A stretch of 64,000 bases of DNA from Sipunculus nudus. Taxonomy: Eukaryota > Annelida > Sipuncula > Golfingiida > Sipunculidae. The position numbers were made by a program, and so were the translations under genes. The stretch is from the NCBI GenBank assembly GCA_026874595.1, contig CM049316.1, positions 43,353,695 through 43,417,694 on the forward strand. Direction: 5' to 3'. Shown here piece by piece: positions 11,407 through 22,925 of the stretch; the stretch's first letter is position 1, and every line of letters begins with the position of its first letter. The notes under the pieces were generated by a model. The model did no database searches. It was not told the origin of the DNA and saw only the letters and a list, made by a program, of their open reading frames with translations.

Positions 11407-12620
11407 GTTATGCCAAATTCGATATCTGGTACTTCAAAATATGACTAAGAAATGCGGGTTTAGCCTTTAATACTAGTTTGTGTCATGACCAATTGATCAC
11501 TTTTTAATTGTTAGAATAAAATGTATTTGGTACATCACGACATATCATTACGTAATATTTAGCATGTGGCTAGTGATATATTTGTTGTAATATAAATGTC
11601 AGATAGTCAGTCATAAAAATGAACATGAATGAAAGAGAAACAGTACAAAATGTATTAAAAATATTAATGCCATTGATCATGTAAGAAAGCTTTCTGTTTA
11701 AACATTGGGCACTCAACAATTTTCAACAAATATCATTTCAGTCACTGAAGGTCATTTATCTAATAGAGAGGCATGATAACTAAAAAGTGAAAATACAGAA
11801 GCATCTCTTTATACTGATATGAAAGTTCAGATGTAACAAAATGCCAGTAGTACGCCGTATTTACCGAAAGCCATGTATACAAAGCTATACACCACCAGTG
11901 TCCTCTGTAGTTTCCACAAACAAACTACAAAATTTTGTATATATGCCAAACTCATCATGAATCAGTGGGTATGGTTATCTGAAAAATTACAAACTAAAAT
12001 GCCATAACTGGATAAATTTGATTGGTAGTAACATATACCGGTAATTTCATACATACAATATGTATGCCCAGACCATATTTTCATAATACTTACATAAACA
12101 AAAAACTTCGGTGAGGTATTGGAAATATTTGTACAATTTAGGTGTGTGTGTGTTTGTGTTGGGGGGGGGGGGTCCGCTTCTGATGTCACCAGTAAATATC
12201 ATCTTAACTGTATCCTTATTATTTTAATAAATTTAGGAAATAGCTATCAAAAATCAAAATACGTAAGATAGTTGCATTGTTATGTGAGTCTCTCAACCAA
12301 TGCTTGAGGCTTGGGATGTCTATTTAGTGTAATATTAAATTCATTTCTGATCCAGAGAATCACATGAAAAAAATAATACATCGAAGTAAAACAAAACGAA
12401 GTATATTTCCTGCTGGCAATAATGATGACGTCATTAAGTAATTTAATTTAAATAATTAAGGCTTAGTTGGTTAAAATTTCTGTATGTTTCAACAGAGAAA
12501 ATTGGTGCAATGTTCACACTCGTTGGGGAAATAGTGTAAATTTTATAGAATAGAGATCTGCCTAGATAAGCTAAAGATAGGATAAAAGGACTGTCCAAAA
12601 CTGCTCACTGTATTGAGGTT
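11407..12620 (+). repeat. 1.2-kb low-copy repeat, copy 2
   Basis: Full-length match to 5166-6400 in the same orientation, with many substitutions and small indels. A GT/G-rich tract (12142-12172) is private to this copy. The two copies lie about 6.2 kb apart, with the partial copy between them. Confidence 0.75.
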
Positions 12621-12889
12621 AAATTTATATAGGTGACCACCATGGCTACATTTGACTGTGTAATAATAATATTATTTAGTAGCTTATTACCTGCTGTTGA
12701 GCTTATATGTATTTATTTATTTATGTACATTTTTATATATCATGTCACATTACAGTATAATTAAATATATTATACTATATCCCATAATTGTATATCTAAC
12801 TTTATTTTAATGTAATATATCCCTTATAACTGGCTGAAACCACATATATACTACTTTCCTGCCTTTGTGCTTGTTTATATTTACATGGG

Positions 12890-12996
12890 AAATGGAACAT
12901 GAATACACAGAAACATCGATTAACTGCCAATGGGAATTAAACCCATGCCTTCTGATGACCTGTCGTTTGGTTTACCACTAAGCTACAGCAGATCCC
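12890..12996 (-). repeat. tRNA-derived SINE (family 2)
   Basis: The minus strand reads TGTAGCTTAGTGGTAAACC (12986-12968, A box) then GGGTTTAATTCCC (12944-12932, B box). The spacing is tRNA-like. The flanking 3' part (CAGTTAATCGATGTTTCTGTGTATTC) matches the truncated copy at 3.3 kb. A discriminator and a closed acceptor stem are not evident. Confidence 0.65.
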
Positions 12997-13199
12997 ATAC
13001 CCCAAATGTATTTGCATATTTTTACAGGAACCAGCAAAATAACGTCATAGTAGTGAAGTCAAAGTGCTGCTACTAACTACATGTGCCGACATGGCGATTT
13101 TGCATGCAGTAAACAGGGAGACCTGGTGTCCTTATATGGTGTGCGACATATTTAAGAAATTATTTTCATCTTACATTGAACTGCCAAATCAGATCTTCA

Positions 13200-13343
13200 A
13201 CCCCCAGCCCGCCCCGCCCCACAACAGACTGATTTCCGCCCGCCCGGACCGCACATTCCTGAATGTGCCCACCCCGCCCCACATGGAATCCTATGCGGAG
13301 GATGTGGGCTTCGTGTCAAAACCAGCCCCGCGCAGAGCCCTAG
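13200..13343 (-). repeat. Probable solo end of a hAT-type element
   Basis: On the minus strand the segment starts TAGGGCTCTGCGCGGGGC. It then carries three clustered motifs of the form GTGGGGCGGGGTGGGC / GTCCGGGCGGGC / GTGGGGCGGGGCGGGC. The hAT element at 32.2-34.4 kb has the same architecture at its right end: TIR ATTAGAGCCCTGC next to repeated GGGGCGGGTGCGGG. An open frame crosses it (13064-13348, plus) but its Pro/Arg content simply reflects the C-rich motifs. Confidence 0.45.
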
Positions 13344-14639
13344 TGTGAATCGAGCATGTGGGACTGATAGTCGTGCAAATAAATGTGCTCGTTATTAATT
13401 TGCACTGATATGTTTATTAATTTTCCTGCACATGTTCTTAGCCCTGTCACAGAGTAGGCCTCAAAGTTAGTTGGCTGCTCTGCAATGTAAAAAAAGGACC
13501 TGTGGGTCACGGCGCTCAGCTGAAATTGATTCTGAGAATATATTATAGAATCCTAGAGGTTGTGTTGACTGGGCACTTTTAAAGATTACATGAACGATGG
13601 AGGATCCCCTCATGATAACATAGATGTATTTGTAAAAGTTTCAGTATTTAAAAAGTGCCTGTAATATGCATTACATGTAAATATATCCACTGGGAACTAA
13701 GAAACCCTGTAAATTATAGAATAATGGACATGAGCTGAAGCATAATAATACACATTTAATTTATTAACTGAAATAAAATGCTATTAAAAATAAAATTTTC
13801 CATTTTCAAATGAGCATAAACTAAATTTGATAAGCAAGTTAAAACAAGCCAATTAGGTATACATTGTATCTGCACTGTATAATATATTAAAGTTGTGACC
13901 TGAAACCATTTCATGATGCAATAAGGAAAAAAATTGTAAATGGGCCTAAGCGTTATATGAAAGGATACTCTTCATACACAAAAAAATGTGTTAATGTTAT
14001 AGTTCTCAACAGTTAAATATATGGCCATGTGAGCCAAAAATTAAATCACATGAACGTTTGCCAATGCGTTATTACTGATTGATTGAGTGTACCAGTGTTA
14101 TTCATAGCAAGGTCTAACAAACTTTGTAACATTTTATTCTTATATATAAGCACTTATATCAGATTATAATATTTAATCACTTTTGAATATTGAAAAAATA
14201 AATCAATAACATAAATTTGCAATTTATGTAGAGCTTGGGATTCAAATCAAAAATTAAAAAAAAAAAATCCAAACATTTTCAATAGTCTGAAAAAAAATAT
14301 TGAATTTACCATAGAATTTATAAGATTCAATTTGTTTATTCGACCTATTAATTGTTACATATACAGCCACATCCCCTATGACATAGGCTATGCCTGCTGT
14401 GAAAATCAGTTATTGTTATGACATGGTCATCCAAAACCAGGAGTGAAATGAGTTATGTATAAGGTTGAGCAGGCAAGGTCTCTCTATCTCTCTCTCTTTC
14501 TCCATAGCATTGTACTGGGCTCGCCTGATGTAAACAATACTTAAATTAAATATAGTTATATCCTTAAAAAGGATTCTCTAGCTTCAAATTTAACATGTAA
14601 AGTACGTTATTATATTTCCTGGTGTTTTGAAAAGGTACA
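13344..14639. other. Intergenic, no gene seen
   Basis: AT-rich. The 13497-13525 segment (GGGTCACGGCGCTCAGCTG) is an inverted 3' end of the AGCTCAGCTGA repeat family. A CTCTCT tract lies at about 14480. No coding signal. Confidence 0.4.
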
Positions 14640-15005
14640 TTATTTCAGTCCGTAACTTCTAAACCTTTTGTAATATTGACCTAATTTCTGACAAGCGCTG
14701 AGGAAATATACAGAGGACCATATATATGTCAAATTTGAACGAAGCAACACCAGCGGTTTTCAGAGTGGGCAGTCTTGAAGTGTAACAATAGTTTTTTTTA
14801 AATGAAAAATTGATGTTTTGCTTTGTTTCTGGAAGAAACGAAGTCGCAGTAACCTATTTTTCGATGTGATAGGTGAGCTAAGTGACATCTAAATCTATGT
14901 CGAATTTTGGATTCGTAGGTATTACGTTTTCAAAACGTATCTTGTTAACGAACGGACGGACAAAGGACAATGACTATAGCTCAGGTGACTTCTAGTAGCT
15001 GAGCT
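14640..15005 (-). repeat. AGCTCAGCTGA-family repeat, minus-strand copy
   Basis: Shows AACACCAGCGGTTTTCAGAG, AGTGACATCTAAATCTATGTCGAATTTTGGATTCGTAGGTATTACGTTTTCAAAACG, then GGACGGACAAAGGACAATGACTATAGCTCAGGTGACTTCTAGTAGCTGAGCT. Matching blocks occur at 40397-40510 (opposite strand), 16470-16545 and 61975-62370. This is a common dispersed repeat of bivalve genomes; its transposition class is not evident from these copies. Confidence 0.7.
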
Positions 15006-16221
15006 AAAAAAATACAATTACTCTGCCCCAAGCAGATAATAATTTTATGCTCGCCACACCATCAGTGTTTTGTGTGTTGGGCGCCAATAAAAGGAAATGA
15101 TACTGGGGGGGGGGCAGAACTTTAGTATATTCACAAGTATTTAAAGCCCAAGACCTGCCTGGTTGAAAAGAAGGTAATACTTGGAGGGCTGACATCGGTA
15201 TTAGTACGGCGGCGCCGGACGATAATTAAGGTAACACTGTGTTCTGGGAAATCTGGTACTCTTAACGTATGGAAACCCATAGCCGGCAGCGTGAGGACAT
15301 TGCTAAATAAGCAGATTCATTTGAAACAAGTAGTTTAATTTTATCTGCAGTATAACCAGTTCATGAAGACGCGGAATTAACTAGGAGAGGGCGAATATCC
15401 AATATGGCGGCACTGCTTACAAGAGGGCGGAAGTTCAAGGTCGCTAGATTTTGAATAATGATTACAGAGGACCTCACTTTGACAAGAAGGGTCACGATTA
15501 GTAAATATATGTTACATACATCCCCATCCGTATTCTAACTGGACTAAAAACTCCATTAAATATTATATTAAGAAAGGTTTGGGGCCACCATAATGCACTG
15601 CAAACCGGAAGTAAGTACCGGCCAATAGCAGTCCAGGTTATTGTTTGAGAAGACATGCCCGCGCTGGGACAAGATCACTCGTCAACCAGGACTCGGCAAC
15701 CATCTACCACTAGTACCAGGAGAAACGACGACCAGTGAATTCATATCTGGAAGAAAACGACAACCAGCAACGTACTATCTGGAAGAAAAACCCACCACCA
15801 CCCCTTCGCCACCGACTCAAGCACTCTTCTACTCGTTAATGTTAAAATTTTAAAGTTTATTGTTTCTAAACAGTATATTTGTCGAGGTGTAAACTGTTTA
15901 CTTTTACTACTACTACATTTACTTTTAATATGACCTATACGGTATATATGGCGTGTTGTACCCCACCTTCCCGTCAGTTGGAAAGAAGGGATAATTGCTG
16001 AATATGTTGAATATGGAAATTTTAATGTTATTTTTAATAAACCTCGGCCAGTTTTTCCCACAATTCCATGTCTTGTGCGTTTCTTTCAGCACTTCCGAGA
16101 ACAGAGCAAGTGACTGGATGGGTATGAATGATATAATCAAGTTTTGATAAATTATGGGATAACTGTGAGCAGGTTCGGGTGTGTGCATGTTGGTGTGACA
16201 GAGCATAAAAATTATTATTTT
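15006..16221. other. Intergenic, GC-richer patch, no gene recognised
   Basis: The 15195-15450 stretch is locally GC-richer (GGCGGCGCCGG, ATATGGCGGCACTG). Overlapping open frames on both strands between 15641 and 16233 have no recognisable domain. The plus frame at 15641-15853 contains a small in-frame near-repeat (TSEFISGRKRQ / ATYYLEEKPTT). No function can be assigned. Confidence 0.35.
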
Positions 16222-16463
16222 CATATTCATCAAAGATATACCGCGTCATACGCAAGCCTGGGAATTTAATTGAGGTACGAATTTCACAATTATGACCACT
16301 TTGCTCATTCACCCAAGGTGATCGGTTTTGTAGGGTATCACGTACTTTATTTGGTGCGCCTGTTAGAAGCGTTTTATTTCACAAAATATCCAAGATATGG
16401 CTCGTAAATGCTGCCACCTAGTGAGAGTTCAGAGAACAAGTCGTCACCTGGCTCTTCGCTCTT
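16222..16463 (-). repeat. Duplicated exon-like segment, copy a
   Basis: The stretch 16222-16386 is repeated at 16567-16749 (CATATTCATCAAAGATATACCGCG...TTTGGTGCGCCTG). The stretch 16381-16463 is repeated at 17069-17143. On the minus strand the second part encodes SEEPGDDLFSELSLGGSIYEPYLGYFV, partnered by SEEPGDLFSKLSLGGSIYKPYLGYFV at 17.1 kb. The copies differ by a 3-nt indel that keeps the frame. Either an old duplicated exon or a repeat whose open frame is coincidental. No family was recognised. Confidence 0.5.
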
Positions 16464-16465
16464 AC

Positions 16466-16550
16466 GGTTTCAAAACGTGCCTTGTTTACGGACGGACGGA
16501 CAAAAGACAATGACTATATTTTAGATGACTTATGGTTAGCTGAGCTAAAA
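16466..16550 (-). repeat. AGCTCAGCTGA-family repeat end
   Basis: TACGGTTTCAAAACGTGCC, then GGACGGACGGACAAAAGACAATGACTATA and TTAGCTGAGCT: the terminal 85 bp of the family, inserted between the two copies of the duplicated segment. Confidence 0.65.
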
Positions 16551-16566
16551 AAAATACTATTATTTA

Positions 16567-17143
16567 CATATTCATCAAAGATATACCGCGTCATACGCAA
16601 GCCTGGAAATTTGATTGAGGTAAGAATTTCAAAAATATGACCACCCCCGAATTATGACCGCTTTGCTCAGTCACCCAAGGTGATCGGTTTTGTAGGGTAT
16701 CACGTACTGTATTTGGTGCGCCTGGTAGCAGTGTTTTGTCTTACAAAATTGTGCTCACGTGTTCATATCATGTATTCAATGTGAATAATCGTAAGTTTTC
16801 TTTACGTTTAAATGCCTTGTTGCGCAAGTTTTCTTTATGAAAATTCGTAGATGACGGACTGATGTACATAATGATTGAAATATTGAATTTCGTAATTGTC
16901 GGAAAGGATTATGTGCAATATCGGACATTGAAGTCATCCGGGGAGCTTCCAGTTATAACAGATGTTCAGCTCAAGTATATTTAAATATGAATTCAAAAAA
17001 TTAAAAGTAATCAATAAAATATTGATATAATATTTGGTCTCCTCCTAAATATTCATTCATATCTCCAACAAAATATCCAAGATATGGCTTGTAAATGCTG
17101 CCACCTAGTGAGAGTTTTGAGAACAAGTCACCTGGCTCTTCGC
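16567..17143 (-). repeat. Duplicated exon-like segment, copy b (split)
   Basis: The 16567-16749 part and the 17069-17143 part match copy a but are separated by about 320 bp of unrelated AT-rich sequence. The minus-strand frame through the second part continues past YFV into GDMNEYLGGDQ (to 17001), whereas copy a stops two codons after YFV. No splice sites are convincing. Confidence 0.5.
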
Positions 17144-17216
17144 TTTTTGTGAATCCAGCATATGGGAGTGATATTCGTGTAAATAAATGTGCCTCGTGAT
17201 AAATATACTTTGTCAT

Positions 17217-19960
17217 CGTGGTTGTGTACTTAGCTAGCCTTGATTGATTACCATGGTGCGGTTAACGTCTGCTCGAACCCTAACTTGACAATATACGTAT
17301 GCTCGTAGTTTGGTGTATGATTAGTTGGGTACTTGGTGCTCACGTCAGCAAGTTTTCTTTGTCACAAAATTAAGCTCTCGTGTTCGTCCTGTGTGTTCTA
17401 CATAAGTATTGCTTCTTGTACCTTGATACCAACGGTAGTTGGTGTATCACTTATTACTAATGATCCTATCTATGATGTCAGATTTGCTACAGTCTGCAGC
17501 GCTGACATATAATGAACAAGTGACAAGCGTTACAGCCTCCGGCGGGGAGTTTATACTACGCAAGTTTGCACCGATCCATGCAAACCCTCAGACACGTATA
17601 TGCCTTGTGTAGCGTGAGGAAACCAAACAACCCCCCCATATTATCATTGATACAGATGCTTAGACTCGGTTGGGCCCTAAACTTTTGGTGAATGGTCAAT
17701 ATGTAAGAAAGTATGGGCACTTACTCTGAATGAAATCAGATATTGCTTCGTCTCTCGGACATATATACAACTCCGCATAGAAGAATGGCAACAACTGAAC
17801 TCCGGGAGTTCAAAGGATAAAAAACATCTACAGGCGCACATAAAGGTAATATATCGATATAATTTGATACATATTAAGTTTATTTCTATATATGAATACA
17901 ACAATGGCATAGAATGCTTCTCTATCGCACAACATGCACTGGGATTTCATGTAACAGGTCCCTCCAAGTACCGCAGGGTGGACTCTCGCCGGACGGTCGG
18001 ATTCCATCACTGATGAATCGATGGAGTCCGTATGTGTCGGGCTAGCATCAAATGCGTCTGGTTCCAGTACAGCTATAACTACAGTCTGTTTCATTTCTTT
18101 GTGATTGATTCTCATAAAATGTTATAAACCTGTGTATGTTATCCACGTGCGCCGTAAAACATTTAGTGGTGCCACCTATATTTTTGACGACTTTATGTGA
18201 TGTGATTTTTTTTCCCCAGCTATATATATTCTCTCTGTGTTATGGTCTATGATGTGGCCAAAGTGTAACCAGCAAACAATGAAAGAATGTGCATTAGTCT
18301 TGTTAAACGTAATATTTGAAAAGTTATCAAACAGGAGGCCCTGACCCACATTTATGAACATGGCAAATTTCACAGAATGCGTCTATTAACTTGTTGGCGC
18401 CATATCGGCCCTCTGACATCACAAACAGATTACTGGCCTGTCAGAGTGCCTTAACATCTAGGTCTGAGGAACGCATTATAAGGTCTCATGAGGATGCAAA
18501 CATTTTCGTCATTTCTGACATCGCTTCATGGCCTACAGATACACTATCAATTGACATAAACCAGACTAATCGTTTGCATTTGCATTTTTCTTTCTAACTC
18601 ACCAAACATGAACGAGAAAATTTACGTTTTCACTCAGCATGTTGGTAAATCCCTCCGCATGTTTGTTGAATTTCTGACCGCATGAATACAAGCATGGCTC
18701 GCACGGGTTACTGGGTGCAGCCAACTTGTGCGCGATACAGGAAATAACTCTTTTCCATAGAGACGGGGTTTCAGTTTGGGTTGAGAGTTCACATGTATTC
18801 TCTTGCATTAATGCATCATTCGTAGCATAATGTTAAGATTATGGGCTGTTTACAACAATATGAATGCAACTTGATGGAAAACCACTGCGATGCATTCCTC
18901 GATATTGCTTGTATCACGACTCAAGTAGGCTTACCAGCCCATATAACTTTGCCTATACTGAGTCTGGTTGTCACGACTTCTAACTTGTTCATTGGCAATC
19001 ATTGGAGAACAAAGGCATAAAACGGAAAAATTAGTGTATTGCATTTACAATAACTCTAGAACCCTTGTTCGACAACCTGGTTGAAACAATTTATGCATCA
19101 AATTTAAAAATATACGGTACTAATAAAATTATGGCGTTCATATAGAAATCACGTATTACCGTAGATTATACCTTAAATATAGAGGTCGATGTCAGCAGTT
19201 TTCGAAAACTTCGAGGAAGCAACAGGACAGGGGCGGGATAGCTTCCGTATATGCCGAAGGTATAATTTCATAAACAAAATGGCGATATCCTTGGGCCGAT
19301 GGGGTGGACAAAATATTGGTACCATTAGGCCGATGGTTTAAAATGTTGGCTGCTTTCACTCAAATTTCAGAGGAATACTCCCACCCCCAGTCCGCCCCTG
19401 CAACAGGGTGTATCAAATGTTAGGATAGGGCAATATGGAGTACTTAAAACGTTCCGGCGTTCACAAAAATCCTATATTTCGCAATTAAAGTGAGTTTTTC
19501 ATCTCCTCCTAGAATTTAGTTGAAACAATTGGGGTATCAAACTTATAGAATAAGGATACAGTACTTAAACAAGTGGCCCATGGGCAATACGTTGTTTTTG
19601 CAAAGGAAACAAATGGTTTTATTAAAAGTTATCCTGATGATAATAGGCAGGTATTAATATTAAATTTTCGTCTAGTATTAATTGTGGTTTAGCATGTATT
19701 TAGTATATAACAAATTAAACAAGTGGAGAAATAACTTGGGAGAAGGATGAACATCTTGGAACAGTTCTGGCTTTCTGGTAAATCATGTTTTTAGGAAATA
19801 GGTCTGAAATCGGGCCTCAGCAACGTGATATCCGGTTTCCAAGATGTTTATTCAAGTGACCACTGGACTTGCAACAAAGGTGATTTGTGACATTAATACA
19901 GACTATCAAATTCAGTCTGAACTGAAAGTATACATGTGACCAATATTGATGCATGCAGCA
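17217..19960. other. Intergenic, no gene recognised
   Basis: Mixed composition. A minus-strand open frame at 17828-18115 begins MRINHKEMKQTVVIAVLEP and is protein-like for about 45 residues, but matches no family I know. At 18164-18180 there is one isolated GGTGCCACCT, a stray half of the palindrome repeat. Nothing else is supportable. Confidence 0.35.
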
Positions 19961-19964
19961 GCAC

Positions 19965-20225
19965 AGGATGGGGGGGGGGGGCAGGGGGCGGAGCATATTC
20001 CATTTATCAGACAGGGGTATATATTCCCAACCCTAGAAGGGATGGGGAGATTTCCAACCCGCCGTAAACATATAAGCTGGGCACTTATTTGGCAGGTGGG
20101 GGGGGGGGGGCATTAACCAACCTTCCTAAAACATATTACGCTGGGGGCATATTCATTTATTAAACAAGGGTACATATTCCAAAACCTCGAAAGGGCGGGG
20201 GGGGGGACATATTCCAACCCTCCCC
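19965..20225. repeat. Degenerate G-rich tandem repeat (about 60-65 bp units)
   Basis: Four units of the type G-run, then CATATTCC(A)AC..., then AAACATAT..., with G runs of 9 to 12 at about 19971, 20099 and 20200. Units share GGGGCATATTC and TCCAAC.CT. The units are strongly diverged outside these motifs. Confidence 0.5.
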
Positions 20226-20252
20226 AAACTTATCTTTGATGTTTTCGGCTTG

Positions 20253-20470
20253 TAGGTCGCAGAATATAGGTCACCATGACCTAATTTCAGGTTTTCAATG
20301 AAATTTTCCCGGAACCTCCCTGGATCTTGCGTTACAAGATTCTAGGCCAAACAGATACGATTTGTGCCCATCTGACATTTAAGGTGCTTAAATGTCATCT
20401 GTTTCCTAAAGGTCGCAGAATATAGGTCATAGTGACCTTATTTCATATTTCCAAAACAATATATCAACCC
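20253..20470. repeat. Short direct-repeat pair
   Basis: GTAGGTCGCAGAATATAGGTCACCATGACCTAATTTC (20253) is repeated as AAGGTCGCAGAATATAGGTCATAGTGACCTTATTTC (20408). A diverged third copy lies at 7630-7665. TAGGTCA..TGACCT forms an imperfect inverted repeat, like paired nuclear-receptor half sites, but the setting is repeat DNA. Confidence 0.5.
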
Positions 20471-20824
20471 ATTCGTGTGAAATTTAATGTTCTGTGCGAT
20501 TTTCGCCAAGTATGGAATAATTAAACGTCTAGTGTACTCCAATATAAAAGGCCTTGCCTCTACTTAAAAAGGCTTCTTCAAATTACTCAACTCGGTGCAT
20601 GAGCACGGTATGTATAAAATTCAGAATGTATTATACGTGGCGCCACAAGTCTTCGGTCAACGCAATCTACACAGCCTTTCTTGAGACTAAAACAGACACT
20701 CCTAGTGAAGATAAAGACCCCATTTTGTTTCCTTCCACGTATTTATTAGTGCATTTGAAAACGACTGGTGGAATATATTTAATATCTTGCTCTGATCATT
20801 TACCTGCGGCACGAACGTGCTAAA

Positions 20825-21232
20825 GCCTAGGTCACACTGCCATGGTACTTACCACGGTATCCCTCGGATAATCAATCACGGTGCTATAAACCGTATCACA
20901 CCGTGGTCACACAAATTTCCGTGGAAAAATAATGGGCCACGGTTGTATTTGGGTTACTCTACGTTGTTACAAGTAATCACCAGGGGGACGTACGAGTCCC
21001 AAAATTTGAGTGCCCAGTTCGGATCTAGGCTTTAGGTGCCACTACGATATGACATGAACCGTGGCGGGCCTACGGTGATCAACCGAAGTTTTAAACCGTT
21101 AAAAAACTACCGTAGCGACATACGAATCGACACAGACCATCCCGGATCGGTACGGTTTGCCGCGGGACTCGCCAAGGATGCCCCCTATTTCCAGCACCGT
21201 GACACCCCGGCTTTTTACACGTGAATGTGTGA
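20825..21232. repeat. CACGGT/ACCGTG motif-rich GC island
   Basis: About a dozen ACGGT or ACCGT cores, many as CCACGG or CCGTGG, occur in 400 bp, on both strands, in otherwise AT-rich DNA. It begins CTAGGTCACACTGCC and ends GTGAATGTGTGACAATG, giving a weak inverted pair TCACAC / GTGTGA. Open frames cross it but reflect the motif only. Probably a MITE or satellite-like element. Confidence 0.45.
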
Positions 21233-21875
21233 CAATGTATCGGTGACTTTCAATTTTAAATCCATTCAAAAGTTTTGGTTTCAGGTTTGAACTAGAACTT
21301 GTCTACATTTGCGCATAGCTTTTTCTAAATAGGCACCATTCTTCTTAAGCATATATAAACACTTCGCACGATCGAGGTCACTAGGGTCATGGTCACCAAT
21401 TTTAACTTGTCCGGCTTTGATTTCCGCGATTTGACCAAAAAGATCACGGTCAAGGTCACCAGATGTTGATCATGTCCGCGACTGTGGTAGAAACAATGTT
21501 TGTCAAAAATATATGAAAATATATTAATATCGGGAAAACAATTCTATATTTCCGCAGATTTGACCTTTTAACACCAAGAACAAGGTCCTTCGTTTTCAAA
21601 GATGTCCGAGATCCTGGTGGAAACAACTGTTTTATATTTAGGGTAAAAACATTTAACACTTCACACGTTATGGGGTTCATAAATTCCTGGGTTTCCGCAG
21701 ATTTGACCTTAAAGATATAGGTCACCTAGTTTTCCAATATGTCCACACCTTGATGGAAACATTGTGTCAAACTTAAGGGAAAATTATGCAGTACTCAAAA
21801 GGGATGGTCTTAAAAGCAATAGGCTTGATCCAATTGCCCATATCTATGAGCACAATAGGAGAAATCGGTTAATAA
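21233..21875. repeat. GACCTT-rich dispersed repeat
   Basis: Repeated blocks of the form TTTCCGC(A/G)GATTTGACC, (A/C)AAGGTCACC, and ..GGTGGAAACAA recur at about 21420, 21550, 21610, 21700 and 21755. This is a diverged tandem of about 130-150 bp. Similar GACCTTGACCTT blocks occur at 63.08-63.42 kb. No gene. Confidence 0.45.
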
Positions 21876-22925
21876 CTAGAATACGGGGTAGTCGACAAGC
21901 GACGTGTATCCGCCGAAATCAGAGTGGTACGGGTAAAGAGAGGGATGGATTGTGCTGTAAAGGGAATAGAGCGAGTATACTGGGCAAAATATGAATAACT
22001 CCCAAGAAATTGTAGGTGGGAATTGAACCACTCTTGAGATATGAGCAATTTTCACCCAAAGCAAACGTACCAATGGAAGCCACGGGAAAACGACTGCAGA
22101 TGGCGCCACAGTCTTGAGTACAAGATGGTTCCAAGATCATTGGACATGCACAATTCCAGGCCAATACGGCAAGTCACTCCTTGAAAAAAAGGCATCAATT
22201 TATTCTACAGTAACGGGAAGGTAGGTTTGCACCACCTGTCTGGTTTACGAGAAAACTCCCAAGATTGATGGACATGCCAAATTCCAGACCCATTCCCGAG
22301 ATATGAGCAGTTTTCAACCAAAGCAAATACACGGATGGACACCACGGGAAAACGACTGCAGATGCCGTCACCAGCCTTCTTTATGAGATGGAAGTGTCGA
22401 TTATCTATGGACATGCACAGTTTTAACTCAATACATTGAAAAACCACTAGGGTGAACAGATGGAATATGCACAGATGGACGCTACTCAAAAAGTATTGTA
22501 GGTGGCGCCACCAGTCTCGATTAAGAGATCCAAGATCTATGGACACGCAAACTTTCAGCTCAATACGTTTAACCACTCCTGGGATATGGGCTGTTATCTA
22601 AGACACCCAGATTCGTACTGCACAAAAAGGATTGTAGGTGGCGCCACCTGTCTTTGTTACGCACAGCTACCCAGGGGAGTGAACCACTATGTCAGGTTTC
22701 GGAAAGATCGGACTAAGGGTATCAGAGTTCTCCGGAAAGGAACGCAAAAGAGGCAGCGGACCCCTCGCTAAAACAGTATCCAAAAAACTCTTGTTTTGGC
22801 GGATACAATTAGGTTTGTTTAATCATATATGGTCCACATTATTGCCAATGGAAATGACGGGGGGGGGGGGGGGGTAAAGGTACAAAACGAAAAGGATCAT
22901 AGGTGTCGCCACAAGTCTCCTGTAC
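21876..22925 (+). repeat. Palindrome-centred tandem-repeat element, copy B
   Basis: Opens with AACTAGAATACGGGGTAGTCGACAAGCGACGTGTATCCGCCGAAA, like copy C. Array units carry GGTGGCGCCACC at 22501 and 22637 and decayed forms near 22095, 22229 and 22366. At 22770-22808 GTATCC..AACTCTTGTTTTGGCGGATAC is the counterpart of the copy A hairpin. The left TGTATCCGCCGAAA and right TTTTGGCGGATACA are inverted, i.e. a short terminal inverted pair of about 14 bp. A G15 run follows at 22860. This is the most decayed of the three arrays. Confidence 0.7.

Noticed and set aside
13064-13348. Pro-rich 94-residue open frame
   Set aside because: The Pro/Arg content is a direct reading of C-rich hAT subterminal motifs; no start context or splice support.
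20817-21224. Nearly continuous plus-strand frame through the CACGGT island
   Set aside because: Interrupted by one stop and composed of the repeated motif; no protein family resembles it.
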